A stretch of 64,000 bases of DNA from Selaginella tamariscina. Its lineage: Eukaryota; Streptophyta; Lycopodiopsida; Selaginellales; Selaginellaceae. The translations under genes were made by a program, and so were the position numbers. The DNA lies in NCBI GenBank assembly GCA_003024785.1, contig PUQB01000412.1, positions 1-64,000 on the forward strand, in the 5' to 3' direction. Shown here piece by piece: positions 48,545 to 59,462 of this stretch (positions are counted from its first letter, which is position 1; every line of letters starts with the position of its first letter). The notes beneath the pieces are model-generated. The model made no database searches and was not told the DNA's origin. It was given only the letters and a program-made list of their open reading frames with translations.

Positions 48545-49221
48545 TGGTCGTCGGGAACTTTGCAAGCCAGATCTGGGGTGACTTACAAAGCCTTGGTACT
48601 GTTGCCAATGCCCAATCCCAGGGGTCCACACCGGCTGGCCGAGTTTACCTTGGGAGGTGCTGTAGTGTGTAGTGATGACCTTTACCCAGACACCACGAGG
48701 GTCTGTGGGCAAATGAGGAGGAGTTCCAATAGGGTAGAGCTGTTGCCTCCTCGAAAGTATACAACCTGAGGGAAGAGAAGAGAAGAGGAAGATCTAGTGG
48801 GAGACATGAGAGATAGGGACAGGATCTAGATATATATTGCTTGATGAAATACAAGAGGGCACCTTCTCCCAAGCGATGATGGAGCTAGAGACAAAGAAGA
48901 AAACGGACTTGAAGGACCCCCTACCTTCCTGCTTATATAGTTGGTCAACTTGTGCTAGACTCTAGGTTCAGGTGGCACTCCCCTACTAGCCTACCGCCCT
49001 ATAACCGAGTCATGTCCTATGGCATTCATGCGCCTCCCTTGCAGGTGTTGTCCCATGCATTGTGATAGTTGGTCTGAATGATTGGATTTAGCTTGCTGCT
49101 AGCGCTGCCTAACAGTCATCGTTGTCGGTCATACCTGATCTACTCTTCCAGCTTGACCGCTCATCCCCATTGCTTGACAGTGTTGGCTGGTAGTTTGATG
49201 GTGGCTACCCATCGTCAACCA
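48545..49221 (-). repeat. E1 5' LTR (LTR 5)
   Basis: 677 bp from TGGTCGTCGGGAACTT to CATCGTCAACCA on the plus strand. The terminal hairpin is imperfect (GACGATGG with CCACCATC on the minus strand). The TATA inverted repeat near 48920-48950 is damaged on one arm. Confidence 0.92.
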
Positions 49222-49480
49222 ATTGTGGTGGCAACAGATTATGTAGAAACACATGCACTCAAAGAGACAACGATGAGACAAATGACTAAGTTCATTTATG
49301 GGAACATTTTGGCAAGATTTGATTGTCCATTGGAGCTGGTGTCAAACCAAGGGAGTCACTTCATTAATGAAACAGTCCACGAGTTAGTCAACAGATTCAT
49401 CATTAAGCACCACATGTCAATGGCTTACTACCCACAAGGGAATAGATGAGCAAAAATCCACCAAAAAGACATTGGTGACC
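49222..49480 (+). pseudogene. Gypsy integrase core, plus strand (3' half of host element)
   Basis: Continues the host integrase after E1: IVVATDYVETHALKETTM, then FDCPLELVSNQGSHFINETV with Asn at the second catalytic Asp position, and MAYYPQGNR followed by a stop near 49446. The frame is otherwise open for about 80 codons. The integrase C-terminal domain is not continuous on this strand. Confidence 0.88.
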
Positions 49481-49539
49481 ATCTTCATAAAGGTTGTCTA
49501 GTATGTCCATAAGATGGATGGTAACATCTGTTCTAACCA

Positions 49540-50165
49540 CTGGGGTTTGTTGTGGCAGAGCTTGGTCCACCCTCGTGGACCTTGTGACCTTGTGAGCTCA
49601 TGTGTCTTGTAGGAATTCGCTTCTTTGCTAGGTGTTTGCTACTCCTACTCATAGTGTCCCATGTTTGGTGTCCCTTCATTTGGTGGTCTTGCCATTGTTG
49701 CTCCTCTACGCTACGGTACATTGCTTGGGGTCTTGACCTAGTAGATACACGGCTTCAAGTGGTTCATGTTGACCTTTTGTCTTAGTGGCTATCTGTTAAG
49801 GCTCAATAGTACTGTCCCATTGTCAAAAATCTCAAGGATCATATGGTCCTTTACATCTTAGTCTGAACTTACCCTTCTGAAGTTCTTGTAGCCTTTTGTA
49901 CCACTATACCCACTGTCCTAATTTATACCTCTGGAGCTTCTTTTTTCTTGTCTCTTCCCTACTTTACTTGCTGTTGTCGAGTCTACTTAATCAAATGTGC
50001 CATGAACCACTCCTCATTGAGTTGCTCCATTTACTCTAACCTTTGTTGAGTGACCACTAGTTCTTCCATGATTTTGTTGGCAAGGCTTATTTGTAAGTTA
50101 GGGATGGTGAACTCCCACGGCATGATGGCCTTTAGGCCATATGCCAAGCAAAAGGGCATGGCTTT
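49540..50165 (-). pseudogene. Gypsy integrase C-terminal domain, inverted fragment
   Basis: Matches 42280-42700 of E1 in the same minus orientation (segments equivalent to HGMWYKR.., LQKGKFRL..., AYGLKAIMPWEFTIPNLQIS, about 50160-50080). It lies between plus-strand integrase core and plus-strand aORF, so the integrase C-terminus of the host element has been inverted or replaced. Confidence 0.7.
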
Positions 50166-50169
50166 GGTT

Positions 50170-50889
50170 GTCATTTTGACACACTTAAGGCACACACTAC
50201 ATAGACAATGATGGTCGGGCAGTACCATCGTTATGCAATCAAGGCACATGGATAGACACATTAGTCACCTCAAATGATGTCACTAGAACTATCATATTAG
50301 CACCATCTTAAAAAGGAAGTGGCTAGAAAATGTGAAGCTCTCTCTTTGTTCCTTCAATAGGTGCTTCCACACATAGTCCTTCCTACAACTAGTCTCTCAT
50401 GATGCCATGCCCACAAAATGGGCTGAATATATGAAGTCTGTGATGATTTGGGAAGTCTGGTTGTCCTATGGTGGCCAAGAGAGGACAATTGAGCTAGTTC
50501 TCCCCAAATACTTCAAGTTCAAGGAGTTGATCGAGCTACCGTCATGTAGTGAGCTAGGAGGAAGATGCATCTACTCGAGTTCTTCAATCTTCCATGGGAG
50601 AAAGTGAAGAAGTTGGGATTCATGGCAAGAGCAATCTACTTCATCCAATCTGCCCAGTTGGAGACCAACAAGACCAAGCAATCCAAGATCTAATTCAACT
50701 AGGGAGGAGCGTGATCTTCCACATGGGAATCGAAGAACTAGCAATGGCATTTTGCTACCAAAGGGCGGAATGGCACTAGACGACTTCCCAAAGAACACAT
50801 ACCAATGGTTTCTCGAGTAAAAGGAAGAGATTCCCCTGTCCAAATTCAATTTGGAGAAGGGAGAAGAGGTAGATGAATTCCTAGTATTA
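50170..50889 (+). pseudogene. Gypsy extra ORF (aORF), plus strand, 5' part
   Basis: Starts with the conserved integrase/aORF junction (50170-50290). It then reads LLEFFNLPWEKVKKLGF (about 50570-50620), VIFHMGIEELAMAFCYQ (50710-50760), LSKFNLEKGEEVDEFLVL (50838-50889). Frames are shifted in places. The protein is cut exactly at 50889 by an insertion and resumes at 52181 as VTYMITGRMER. Confidence 0.72.
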
Positions 50890-52171
50890 AGCTAAATTTT
50901 TCTAAGCTTTACAAACATAATTGTGGTCGCCACCTTCAACTCATGATAAGGGATGAATAAAATAAGGTGAATACATGATAAAATATAAATCAAACTTCAA
51001 AAGGTCGGAATAGGGTAAGGATGGCAAAGTATATAGCAGGCAGTAGTACTGCAGATCAAGTTGTAGTAGTGAAAAAGTATAAAGAAACATAGAATCATGC
51101 AAAAAGATGTAGTGAGAGTAAGATGAGAGCTTATTTTGTGACCACCCAATGGCACATAGTATAATATCAATATACTCAGGGTGCCTTTTTAGTCCTATTC
51201 TCCCCTATTCATGGTCCAAAATACTAGCAGTTATCATTACCTATTATCCGATCAGTTACATAACCTCCTCATTGCCATTATGATAACTTCTGCATAGGCC
51301 GTATTCCGTTGTCTTTATAAATGTGTATTCTATTTTAAACACCATATAACGGTTGTAGTGGTTGATGGTGGTCTAACACCATCAAATGGCCAGCCTGAGC
51401 GGACGAGCAACGAGATGAAGTGCCAGATAAGGAAGGTACCACAGGTACAAACTAATAGTGACAGATGTCAGGCGATGGCATAACCAGGCGTAGATCCGAT
51501 CATCCGGACTAACTACCCAGGGTACACAGGACAGCACGCGTGAGAGAGGCGCATAAATGAGACAAACAGGACTCTATCACAGGGCGGCAGACTAGTAGGA
51601 AAGCATCACCTGTACCTAGGTCTAGCGCTAGGTGACCCATTATATAAGTAGGAAGGTTGGTAGTGGGTCAAGGCCTTTTGGGAGTCAAGTCTGCATCTTG
51701 TATCTTGCTCCTCTGTTGGAGATAGTTTTACTCAGGCAAGCATTATAAATATATCCATACTCTTTTTATTCACCTTACAAGCGGGGATTCCCCGCTTGTC
51801 CCACTCCTAGGCTGAGTAGTGCTCTCTACCAAACCACCATAGTAGAACTCCCCCACCCTGTACATGGACCCTCATGGCGTTTGAGTAGAGGCCATTCAAC
51901 ACCTTCCGTTACTTCCGAGGTAAGGCCGACTTGCCAGTTTGGACCCCCGAAGTTGGACGCTATCCATAGCGTCCTGGCGACCACTGAGGCTTCCTGAGAA
52001 GCACCACATCTGGCATGCGGAGTCCCTGACGACCATGTAACTCGTAATTCTGTGTTCTCATCCAACTCTCATATTTTCACTATATATATTTTTTTGGTAT
52101 TTTTCTTATTATATGTCCCAAGGAAAGAAACAACACTAAAAACTCTTAGGTGACTAAATATGATCCTAACA
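50890..52171. mobile_element. AT-rich insertion with 9-bp target duplication, carrying a solo LTR
   Basis: Flanked by CTAGTATTA (50881-50889) and CTAGCATTA (52172-52180), one mismatch in nine. Removing it restores the aORF. Without the 677-bp LTR nested inside, the insertion is about 600 bp and non-coding. No terminal inverted repeats are evident. A 9-bp duplication is typical of Mutator-like elements, but that assignment is inference. Confidence 0.65.
51359..52035 (+). repeat. Gypsy family solo LTR (LTR 6)
   Basis: 677 bp from TGGTTGATGG to GACGACCA, flanked by TGTAG (51354-51358) and TGTAA (52036-52040), a near-perfect 5-bp duplication. This defines the LTR termini of the family. Hairpin GATGGTG (51364-51370) with CACCATC (51377-51383). 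No internal region, so it formed by LTR-LTR recombination. Confidence 0.92.
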
Positions 52172-52570
52172 CTAGCATTAGTCACCTACATGATCACAGG
52201 GAGAATGGAGAGGAAGTTTCTATGCGTCTAGTGAATGCCTTGTGCTATGCATGATAAGGAATCGAGGTAGACCTAGCAAATTGCCTTAAGCATTACATGA
52301 TTCCTGCACTGACATGTGGCATCAACGAAATTAAGAATATGACCAAGTGGAAATTCTCAATTGGCAAACACATCAGCATCATGATTGCTTGGTTGCTCAA
52401 CCGAGCTCCAACACCCATACCCCCACATCTTAGGACCAACACCACAGGACACCATGAGACTTGAGACAAGCCAAACTGACAAGGGGAAGCAACCAAAGGT
52501 CGTGGAGGCATCGCACAAACAAAAACAAGATAACGTAAGCGTAAAGAAAAAACATTTGTTACAATAGATT
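52172..52570 (+). pseudogene. Gypsy extra ORF (aORF), plus strand, 3' part
   Basis: Continuation of the aORF: TYMITGRMERK, then HYMIPALTCGINEIKNMTKW, KFSIGKHISIMIAWLLN and a basic end (QDNVSVKKKHLLQ). It corresponds to the region of E1 aORF after SFMSIGRME. The coiled-coil part and the 3' LTR are missing. Confidence 0.65.
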
Positions 52571-52827
52571 TATAAACACATTAACATGTATTACGTTATC
52601 ATTTAAATTCAATGATTACCACATACAACTTTAAAAGATCCTTCTATTTGCTATAAATTTAGAATAATTTTTTCATAAAATTTATAAATATATATTCATG
52701 CTTCTTTATTTAAGTACATGGGTGGGTTATAAATACAATATCATTAAAGAGATTAGGAAAATAAACAATAAAAAAGACAAAAAAGCAAGGCAAATTAAAA
52801 TTTACTAACTTACAATTTGAAATTGAT
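52571..52827. other. AT-rich spacer before chromovirus
   Basis: No coding signal. It ends TTGAT just before the chromovirus LTR; the other side of that element begins TTTAT, a possible 5-bp duplication with one change. Confidence 0.5.
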
Positions 52828-53246
52828 TGTTAAGCCATGACCCAAGAGCATGAGAAGAACGAGGCTTGACTTCAAAAGCAAGGCAAGAGCAAGGAATAAG
52901 ACAAGAACAAGGAACATGACAAGAATGATCATAGAATGACTGGTGTTGATAATAATTGATTATACAACAATTATGTCGAAGCTTTTATACTCATAACTCC
53001 AAGAACTAATCTAGGCATAAACTAAAAATAATACTCTAGGAACTAATCTAGGCATGAGCTAAAAATAATGTCTCTTATTCCATAGGTATATCCTGTAAGC
53101 ATATCTTAGGCATATCCTATTGGTATATCCTGTAGGTATATCATGTTGGTATCCTATAGGTATATCTTATAGGCATATCCTGTATCCCATATCCTATATC
53201 TTATATCTTGTAGGTCGTATCATGTATTCTGTATCGGGTCGTGACA
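52828..53246 (-). repeat. E2 3' LTR
   Basis: 419 bp. It contains many repeats of a TATAGGATATACC-like phrase (plus strand 53090-53220, GGTATATCCTGTAGG variants), so length differences from the 5' LTR are mostly slippage in this tract. Confidence 0.92.
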
Positions 53247-53262
53247 ACACCTCCTCCCTAAG
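53247..53262 (-). other. E2 polypurine tract
   Basis: On the minus strand, TTAGGGAGGAGGTGT lies immediately upstream of the 3' LTR start TGTCACGACCC. This is the expected position and composition for priming plus-strand DNA. Confidence 0.7.
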
Positions 53263-54470
53263 GACGAGTTCCACGAGTCCTAGGACATAGTTTAGCAGGA
53301 TAATGTCGATGGAAGGCAACAACCTTGGAAGAAGCATGGAATAAATTGGATGTAGGTTCTCAAGTGTGATCGGTAGACAAATAACCTTTTCAATCCACCA
53401 AATATTAAAGTTTGTGGTGATGAAGACGAGAATTAAGGATGGCTACAACTTTGTACTCAAGTTCATCGTCAATGACCACAGGAGAGGGAGGAGAAGAAAC
53501 ACGACCAGGAAGAGAAAAGTATGATACGGTTCCAATAAAGAGGTGTGAAACATAGAATGAAGTTTCATAATAGATGGTAACTCTAGTTGGAAAGCTACAA
53601 GATTAACCTCACCACAATCCTGTAAGGGCCCAATCGTTGAAAATACAACTTAAAAGAAGGCATGTTGGTGTGCATATGCCGACGAAGAAGCCACATGAGA
53701 TCATCAATCTTGTATGCAGGTGCCGACTGATGATGAGCATCAGCATGACGCTTGTACCATTCATGTGCCTGCTAAAGATGAACTCGGAGATTATCCTGTA
53801 CCTAACGAAGATGCTGGAGACGATCTTGTACTACAGGAGTGAAAGAAGGAGAAGTATGAGGAGCAAAGTCAAAACATGGATGGTAGCCTGTAAGAGTGAA
53901 GAAAGGTGTCTGGCCTGTAGATGCATGAACGGAGTTGTTATAAGCAAACTCTGCCATAGGAAGAAGGTCCAGCCAGTTGTCTTGTTGGTAACCGATGAAG
54001 CAGCGAAGATACTACTTCAAGGTCTGAATCGTGCATTCTAACTGTCCATCAGTTTGCGAATGATATTCTGAAGAAAGATCTGCTTTAACTTGTAAACTTC
54101 GGAGAAGCTATGGTCAAAATCTGGACATGAATTGTGGGCCTTGATCAGAAACAATGCTCTCAGGAAGACCATGATGTCGGAACACTTCATGGATCACCAA
54201 CTCAGTAGTTGTCTGGCTTGTAGTTATCTTGTTACAAGGTAGAAAATGAGCCTGTTTGGTGAAACGGTCAACCACCACAAGAACTGCATTAAATCCACGA
54301 GAAGAAGGAAGATCTATGAAGAAATCCATAAAAATGGATCTCCAAGGAGCAGAGGGAACAGGAAGAGGACAAAGAAGACCAAAGGGTGTGTGACGAGGCA
54401 TTTTCGACCTGTTGCAGGTGTCCCAACTTCGTACAAACTTTTCTATAAAACCTTGCAAACCCAGGCCACT
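53263..54470 (-). pseudogene. E2 integrase with chromodomain
   Basis: Integrase core at 54458-54114: FVRSWDTCNRSKMPRH, WRSIFMDFFIDLPSSRGFNA (first Asp), ESIVSDQGPQFMSRF (second Asp). The C-terminal region near 53490-53290 reads PVVIDDELEYKVVAILNSRL, then YLVD-KGY, and AFHRHYPAKLCPR. This is the chromodomain hallmark of chromoviruses, here with stops. Such domains are known to guide integration to heterochromatin. Non-functional. Confidence 0.85.
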
Positions 54471-55530
54471 AATAGGTCCAAGTCACCAACTCAACTATCT
54501 TGGCTACACCAAAATGTCCTATAGCCGGGGTATCATGATAATTCTGTACCACATGAGTCCTGTAAACACCAACAAGAATGTACAGAAGACCTTTTCGGTA
54601 CAAGAGTCCATCCTGTATGGCAAACAACTTGTAGTCTGTACAGGAATTGGAGAAAGAAGAGCTTGCGATGTCAGGACTAATGTGTGAGAAACATTCTTTG
54701 CCAAGTCATTTGTAACCAATTGCAAACGGATGCCCTGTAAAAGTTTTGAATTTGCTGGAGCCTGATGAACCTGTAGTGCCGCAAATTGAAATCGATCAGG
54801 ACCCAACAACACTTGCTTTTGACAATCATATGCAGGATCGCCCGGAGTCCGTACAAGGTAAGAATGCCTAGACAATGCATCCGCTTTGCCATTCCGAAAA
54901 CCAGACCTGTAGACGATGATAAAAATCAAAACGTGATAGGAATTCCACCCACCTAGCCTATCGTAGACTAAGAACTTGAGCCGTTTGAAAAAACTCCAAA
55001 TTCTTGTGATCCGTAAGAACTTGTATAGGATGAGTAGCACCTTCCAGGAAGTGCCACCACTCCTTAAACAAATCCACAATAGCCTTGAAGTTCCTTATTA
55101 TAAATCTCGTAATTGATCTCTACCAAAAGGAACTTACGAGAGTGAAAGGCTACAGGATGAAGTAACTTATCTTCTCCAACTTGTAATAGAATAGAACCTA
55201 CTGCAAAGTCTGAAGCATCTGCTTCAACGAAGAAGGGACAAAAAGGATCAGGATGTGCTAAAATCGGAGCTGTCATGAAGGCGTCCTTGAGTGCTGTGAA
55301 TGCATGTTCCACCTTGTTGGACCAAGAGAAATCCCCTGTGCACTTGGTGAGTTCCGTGAGTGGAAGTACGCGATTGGAGAAGTCCTATATGAAAAATTTG
55401 TAAAGCCAAGGAAACATTGTACGTCTCGTGGCCTCTCCCAGCCCACGACAGTCTTCACCTTGTGCATGTCCATTGAGACACCAACAGGAGACGATGTAGC
55501 CCAATAACTGTCAAAAAAACACTTCTCCAA
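54471..55530 (-). pseudogene. E2 RNase H and RT connection
   Basis: HAFTALKDAFMTAPILAHPD, then FFVEADASDFAVGSILLQ (RNase H catalytic Asp region, 55312-55064), FHSRKFLLVEINYEIYNKEL and NGKADALSRHS (54900). RT connection near 55500-55400 (VGWERPRDVQCFLGFTNF). Several frame breaks. Confidence 0.85.
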
Positions 55531-56560
55531 CTTTGCATACAGGCCATGCTTGCGAAGCTTTTGTAGAACTAGTCACACATGCTTGTCATGTGCTGCCTAA
55601 TCCTTGGAGAAAATCAGGATGTTACCGAGGTAGGTCACCACAAATTGATGCAAGAAGTCGCAAAAGATGTCGTTCACCATGTGTTGGAACACAGCTGGGG
55701 CATTTGTAAGTCCGAAAGGCATCACCATGTATTTGAAGTGACGAAAGGCAGTCTTCCACTCATTGCTTAGACAAATCCATACAAGATTATGACTCGTAAC
55801 TTGATCTTCATGAACACTTTTACTCCTCATAGCCGATCGAAAAGTTCCGAAATCAATGGCAACAGGTACTAGTTTCGGATGGTGACTTGATTCAAACCCC
55901 TGTAGTCCACAACCAAACGCAAACTCCCATCTTTCTTTTTGACAAAGAAGATAGGTGCTCCTACAGGGGACTTTGAGTGACAAATGAAGCTGGATGCCAA
56001 GTTGTCCTCGATGTACTAGCGAAGAACCTTCAATTTTATAGGTGACAGTGCATAAATCGGTCCAAACGGTGGAGTCTTCCCTTCCACAAAATCGATAGGA
56101 CATTCGTAGGACCTGTGAATAGGAAGAACTGCAGCCTTGTACTTATCAAAAACATCCTGAAAGGAGTGATACTTGGATGGCATGGAAGAAGTATGAGAAG
56201 GAGAAGAGAATTAAAAAGCAGGAGAGTCAGATATATGAGAGGTAGAAGAGAATGTAGGAGTTACTTGAAAAGCAAAAAGATGAAAAGGAGCTGAATCAGT
56301 GGCAAGTTCATGTATAGTAGTGGTAAGAACGCGGAGAGGAGAAGGAGGGAGCTATGAATGAAAAAGAAGAAGGATCTTAGGGGATGGAACGGAAGCAGAG
56401 TAATGAAAAGAGGTAAGATTAGGGAAAACCTATGTTGATGTTGACGAGTGTACAAAATTAAAAGAATCCTGTACAGAAGTCCGTGAATGCACAGGAGTGA
56501 GGAGAGCCTGCGAATGTATTGATGAACTGACAAGAGGTGGATCCTATTGAGGAGGAACCT
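55531..56560 (-). pseudogene. E2 reverse transcriptase, altered catalytic motif
   Basis: RT at about 56103-55597, with [20 protein letters not shown] and [20 protein letters not shown]. The usual Asp-Asp of the catalytic motif reads Gly-Asn (YLGN), so this copy could not polymerise. The upstream fingers ([14 protein letters not shown], [12 protein letters not shown]) are in other frames near 55990-55920. 56560-56130 is a Ser/Leu-rich, poorly conserved linker. Confidence 0.82.
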
Positions 56561-57081
56561 TTAACACTGATACAGGAATAGGCAAGGTCAATCCTATAGC
56601 TTGCATTGCCTCAGACACTAAGGTCATATTCTGCACGCAGGAAGGTACATGATTAATCATGATTATCAAAGAGGAAAACATGAGCGTCCTAGACCTCTAG
56701 TTGATTTAAGGATTTGCAACCACGAACCATGGCATGCCCAAAATAATGGGAGTCATCCAAGTCTTGATTAAGTTAAAGGAAATTAAACAATTGAATGCAC
56801 CTAGGTGCAAGAGAGAGGTGTGGTAGCATAGGTAACTACACCAGAAACAATTAAACAACCATCTATGACCTTTATAGGAACTTCACGCTTCAACTTTACC
56901 ACTGGAATGCCATGCTGAGCTGCAAAAGTGTCATATATGAAGCATGCATTTGCACTAGTATCTAACAGGGCAGACTCCTTGAGCTCTTGATCATTGAAGT
57001 GAATGTATACAGGAAACTTGAGTGATGGAATGGTATGAGCAGCATCAATGGAGCTTGTGCCTACGTCCAACTTCGCAGCTC
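56561..57081 (-). pseudogene. E2 aspartic protease
   Basis: 57070-56801 reads FPVYIHFNDQELKESALLDT with SANACFIYDTFAAQHGIP. The active-site triplet is DTS-A rather than the usual DSGA/DTGA. It lies directly downstream of gag, which is in a different frame. Confidence 0.8.
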
Positions 57082-58030
57082 CTAGACGAAGTGGACATTA
57101 AAGTTTTCCAACTGAATTTTAGCTTCAACTTCACGTGTTTTGAATTTCCTAGCTTTAACAGGACATTCTGCCACCTTGTGTCCTGCTTCACCACAATACA
57201 AGCATAAGTTCTCACCACGATGACATTGCTTCTCAGCAGCTGAAAGTGGGCCACGCTTGTATTTGTCAACCTCCATAGGAATTACTCTAGAAAATGTCGT
57301 AGGAACATGTGCTACAACTACAGGATTGGCTTGCAGGAACTGATGATGGGATTTTTTATAACGACGTTTGAACAAACGGTTGTCACAGTGAATGGCTTAT
57401 TGCATGATCTCCGCTAAGGTTTGGGCATCCAATAACATAAGAAGAAGGTCCTTCACATCATCCCTCAACCCAAAACAGAAGTGTTCGATCAATGCAGTCT
57501 TGTTCCATGGAATGTTTATGCAAAGTTGTTGAAATTCGAATGCATAGATGGAAACTAGTCGGGATTCTTGTGTGAGCTTCCTTAACTTCGTGCATGTAGA
57601 ACAATACTTATCGGGATCTCCAAAGCAGGCTTCAAAGGCAGCAATGAATCCTTCAAAGTCTTCCATCAATGGGTCGTCACACTCCAGCAAAGGGGCAACC
57701 CAAGCCCGTGGGGATCCAACTAGTAAGGATGCCAAAAGGCCAACCTTTTGTGCATCAATCAAGCAGTGGTGTGGTTGCATGCGGATCAAAAGCCTGATCT
57801 AATTCAGAAAACCTTGAAAATTGGCGCGATTGCCATCGAACTTTTCCGGCATGCTAATCTTTGGTTTTGAAGAAGAGTTCGATGGAGAGGGAACCATGGA
57901 TGCTTGAGAGAGAGCCTGCACAGCAGCCTTGGAGGATGCATCAGCAGCTACATGTGCCGCGCTGTTGGAACCTTGCAAATCTGTGACCACTTGGCACAAA
58001 GTGGCTAGCTCATGAAGCAACATTTAGTGC
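57082..58030 (-). pseudogene. E2 gag with CCHC zinc knuckle
   Basis: N-terminal part 58023-57799 (KISMPEKFDGNRANFQGFLN), capsid domain 57789-57397 (KVGLLASLLVGSPRAWVAPL, FEACFGDPDK, FCFGLRDDVKDLLL), and zinc knuckle CLYCGEAGHKVAECP at about 57190 (CX2CX4HX4C, complete). The capsid is split by stops at 57790 and 57390, so it is nearly but not fully open. Confidence 0.88.
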
Positions 58031-58162
58031 TCACGTTGAAATTGTTCAAAATTTGCCATGATCTGTGAAAGAAAAGAAAAAAAGAGGAGGAAAAAAGGGA
58101 AAAGAACCAAAAAAAAAAAGTAACTAGAAATCAAAGAGCTAAGAAAGTAATTATTATCAAAC

Positions 58163-58542
58163 TGTCAAGCCACGACCCAAGATCATAATAAGAACAAGGA
58201 GACTTGACTTCAAAAGAAAGGCAAAAGGAAAGAACAAAACAAGAACAAGGAACAGGACAAGAATAATCATAAAATGACTGGTGTTGATAATAACTAATTG
58301 TACAACAATTAGGTCGGAACTTTTATACTCACAACTTTAAAATCTAATCTAAGTATAAACTAAAAATAATACTCTAAGAGCTAATTTAGGCATGAGCTAA
58401 AAATAATGTCCCTTATCCTATAGGTATATCCTGTAAGTATATCTTATAAACATATCATGTTGGTATATCTTTATCTTGTATCCCGTATCTTGTATTTTGT
58501 ATTCTGTAGGTCATATCCTGTATTCTGTATTGGGTCGTGACA
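58163..58542 (-). repeat. E2 5' LTR
   Basis: 380 bp, starting TGTCACGACCC (minus strand) and ending TTGACA. The following bases GTTTGATAATAATTAC are a weak match to a primer site. It has the same internal ATCCTGTAGG repeat tract as the 3' LTR but shorter. Confidence 0.92.
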
Positions 58543-59462
58543 TTTATAATGATATTAATACTATCCTTATTAATTTCAAGGTTTAAAATATAAGTTTATA
58601 AAGTTTGATTTTAATGTTTAAATCAACAATGTGATTTATGTTTTAAAATAAAAATTCAACAACTACTTTTAATATTTAAAATTCAACAACTACTTATAAT
58701 GGATAAATTTAATTGTAAAATCAATAATGTGATTTTAATATAATATAATGTATATAATAAGATAATAACATAGGATTTAAAATAGAAAAATATTAAATTT
58801 TTCTAAATTTAAGATTATATATATAAAAAACAATACTGTCTACATTCAGACCCTAAGACAACATATAATAACAGCACACAAAGAAAGGAAACTTGAGGTA
58901 ACCATTGTATTCAGGTTAACGTTTATATATACAAGTAAAAGGTATATTTGTAATCATATTTAGACTATCTTATAAACTCATAATAGATTATCCTAATTAT
59001 AAGATTAGCCTATGTATATACTTTAATAATTACTAGGGTAACTTACGTATTTACCGTAGTTACCTTACACTAATCCCTTCCGTGTGAAAAAAAAAAAACT
59101 TCAACCACGTGACAAAAGTAACTATAATATTAAAAACTTTATAATACAAATTATCGGGTCTTTTAAACATACTCTTGTTGTAATTCTTGGTGTTAAGAAT
59201 GGACCTTAACACTCCTTTCCATATGAAAAAAAAAATTCTTCAACCACATCCCTTTCATGTGGAAAATTTTTTTTTAACATACACAACGGCATCAATAATT
59301 AATAACATACCACTAAGCATTAATAATTAATAACATACCACTAGGCATCAATAATCAATAATATATTACAAGGTATCAACAATCGATAATGTACCACAAA
59401 AGTTTACTATGTCCTACATTACAAATACTAATATAAATAAGTTTAATTAAGAATTAACAAAC
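58543..59462. repeat. Degenerate LTR-like sequence with short tandem repeats
   Basis: 58919-59060 (TATACAAGTAAAAGG, TTACGTATTTACCGTAG) resembles a decayed Copia-type LTR tail on the minus strand. 58979-59021 is the left arm of a 43-bp inverted repeat. 59065-59280 holds two related phrases ending in poly-A then CTTCAACCAC. 59287-59400 holds about four 33-bp repeats built on CATCAATAATTAATAACATA. No coding frame. Confidence 0.6.
58979..59021 (+). repeat. Left arm of 43-bp inverted repeat
   Basis: Complementary to 59904-59946 with three mismatches (core ATAATAGATTATCCTAATTA). An outer block, ACAAGTAAAA with GTATATTT, is also shared (58933-58950 and 59948-59965). The arms enclose the inverted first exon of the hydrolase gene. 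Confidence 0.85.

Larger units (their letters stand above)
39328..49221 (-). mobile_element. Near-complete Gypsy element E1 (9.9 kb) nested in integrase
   Basis: Minus-strand order: 5' LTR (49221-48545), gag, protease, RT, RNase H, integrase, extra ORF, 3' LTR (40017-39328). The LTRs are 677 and 690 bp and clearly diverged, so the insertion is not recent. Flanks are ATTGC (39323-39327) and ATTGT (49222-49226), a 5-bp target duplication with one change. Removing the element and one duplication restores the plus-strand integrase reading across RYIVVATDYV. All ORFs are broken. It belongs to the same family as the fragments at 5.3-12.4, 29.5-35.1 and 49.5-52.6 kb. Confidence 0.92.
52828..58542 (-). 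mobile_element. Ty3/Gypsy chromovirus E2 (5.7 kb)
   Basis: Minus-strand element with LTRs 58542-58163 (5', 380 bp) and 53246-52828 (3', 419 bp). Both start TGTCACGACCC on the minus strand and end TTGACA or TTAACA. Order: gag, protease, RT, RNase H, integrase with C-terminal chromodomain. A purine-rich AGGGAGGAGGTG lies just before the 3' LTR. The LTRs differ by several indels and substitutions, and every domain is damaged. It is unrelated to the 9.9 kb family. Confidence 0.92.
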
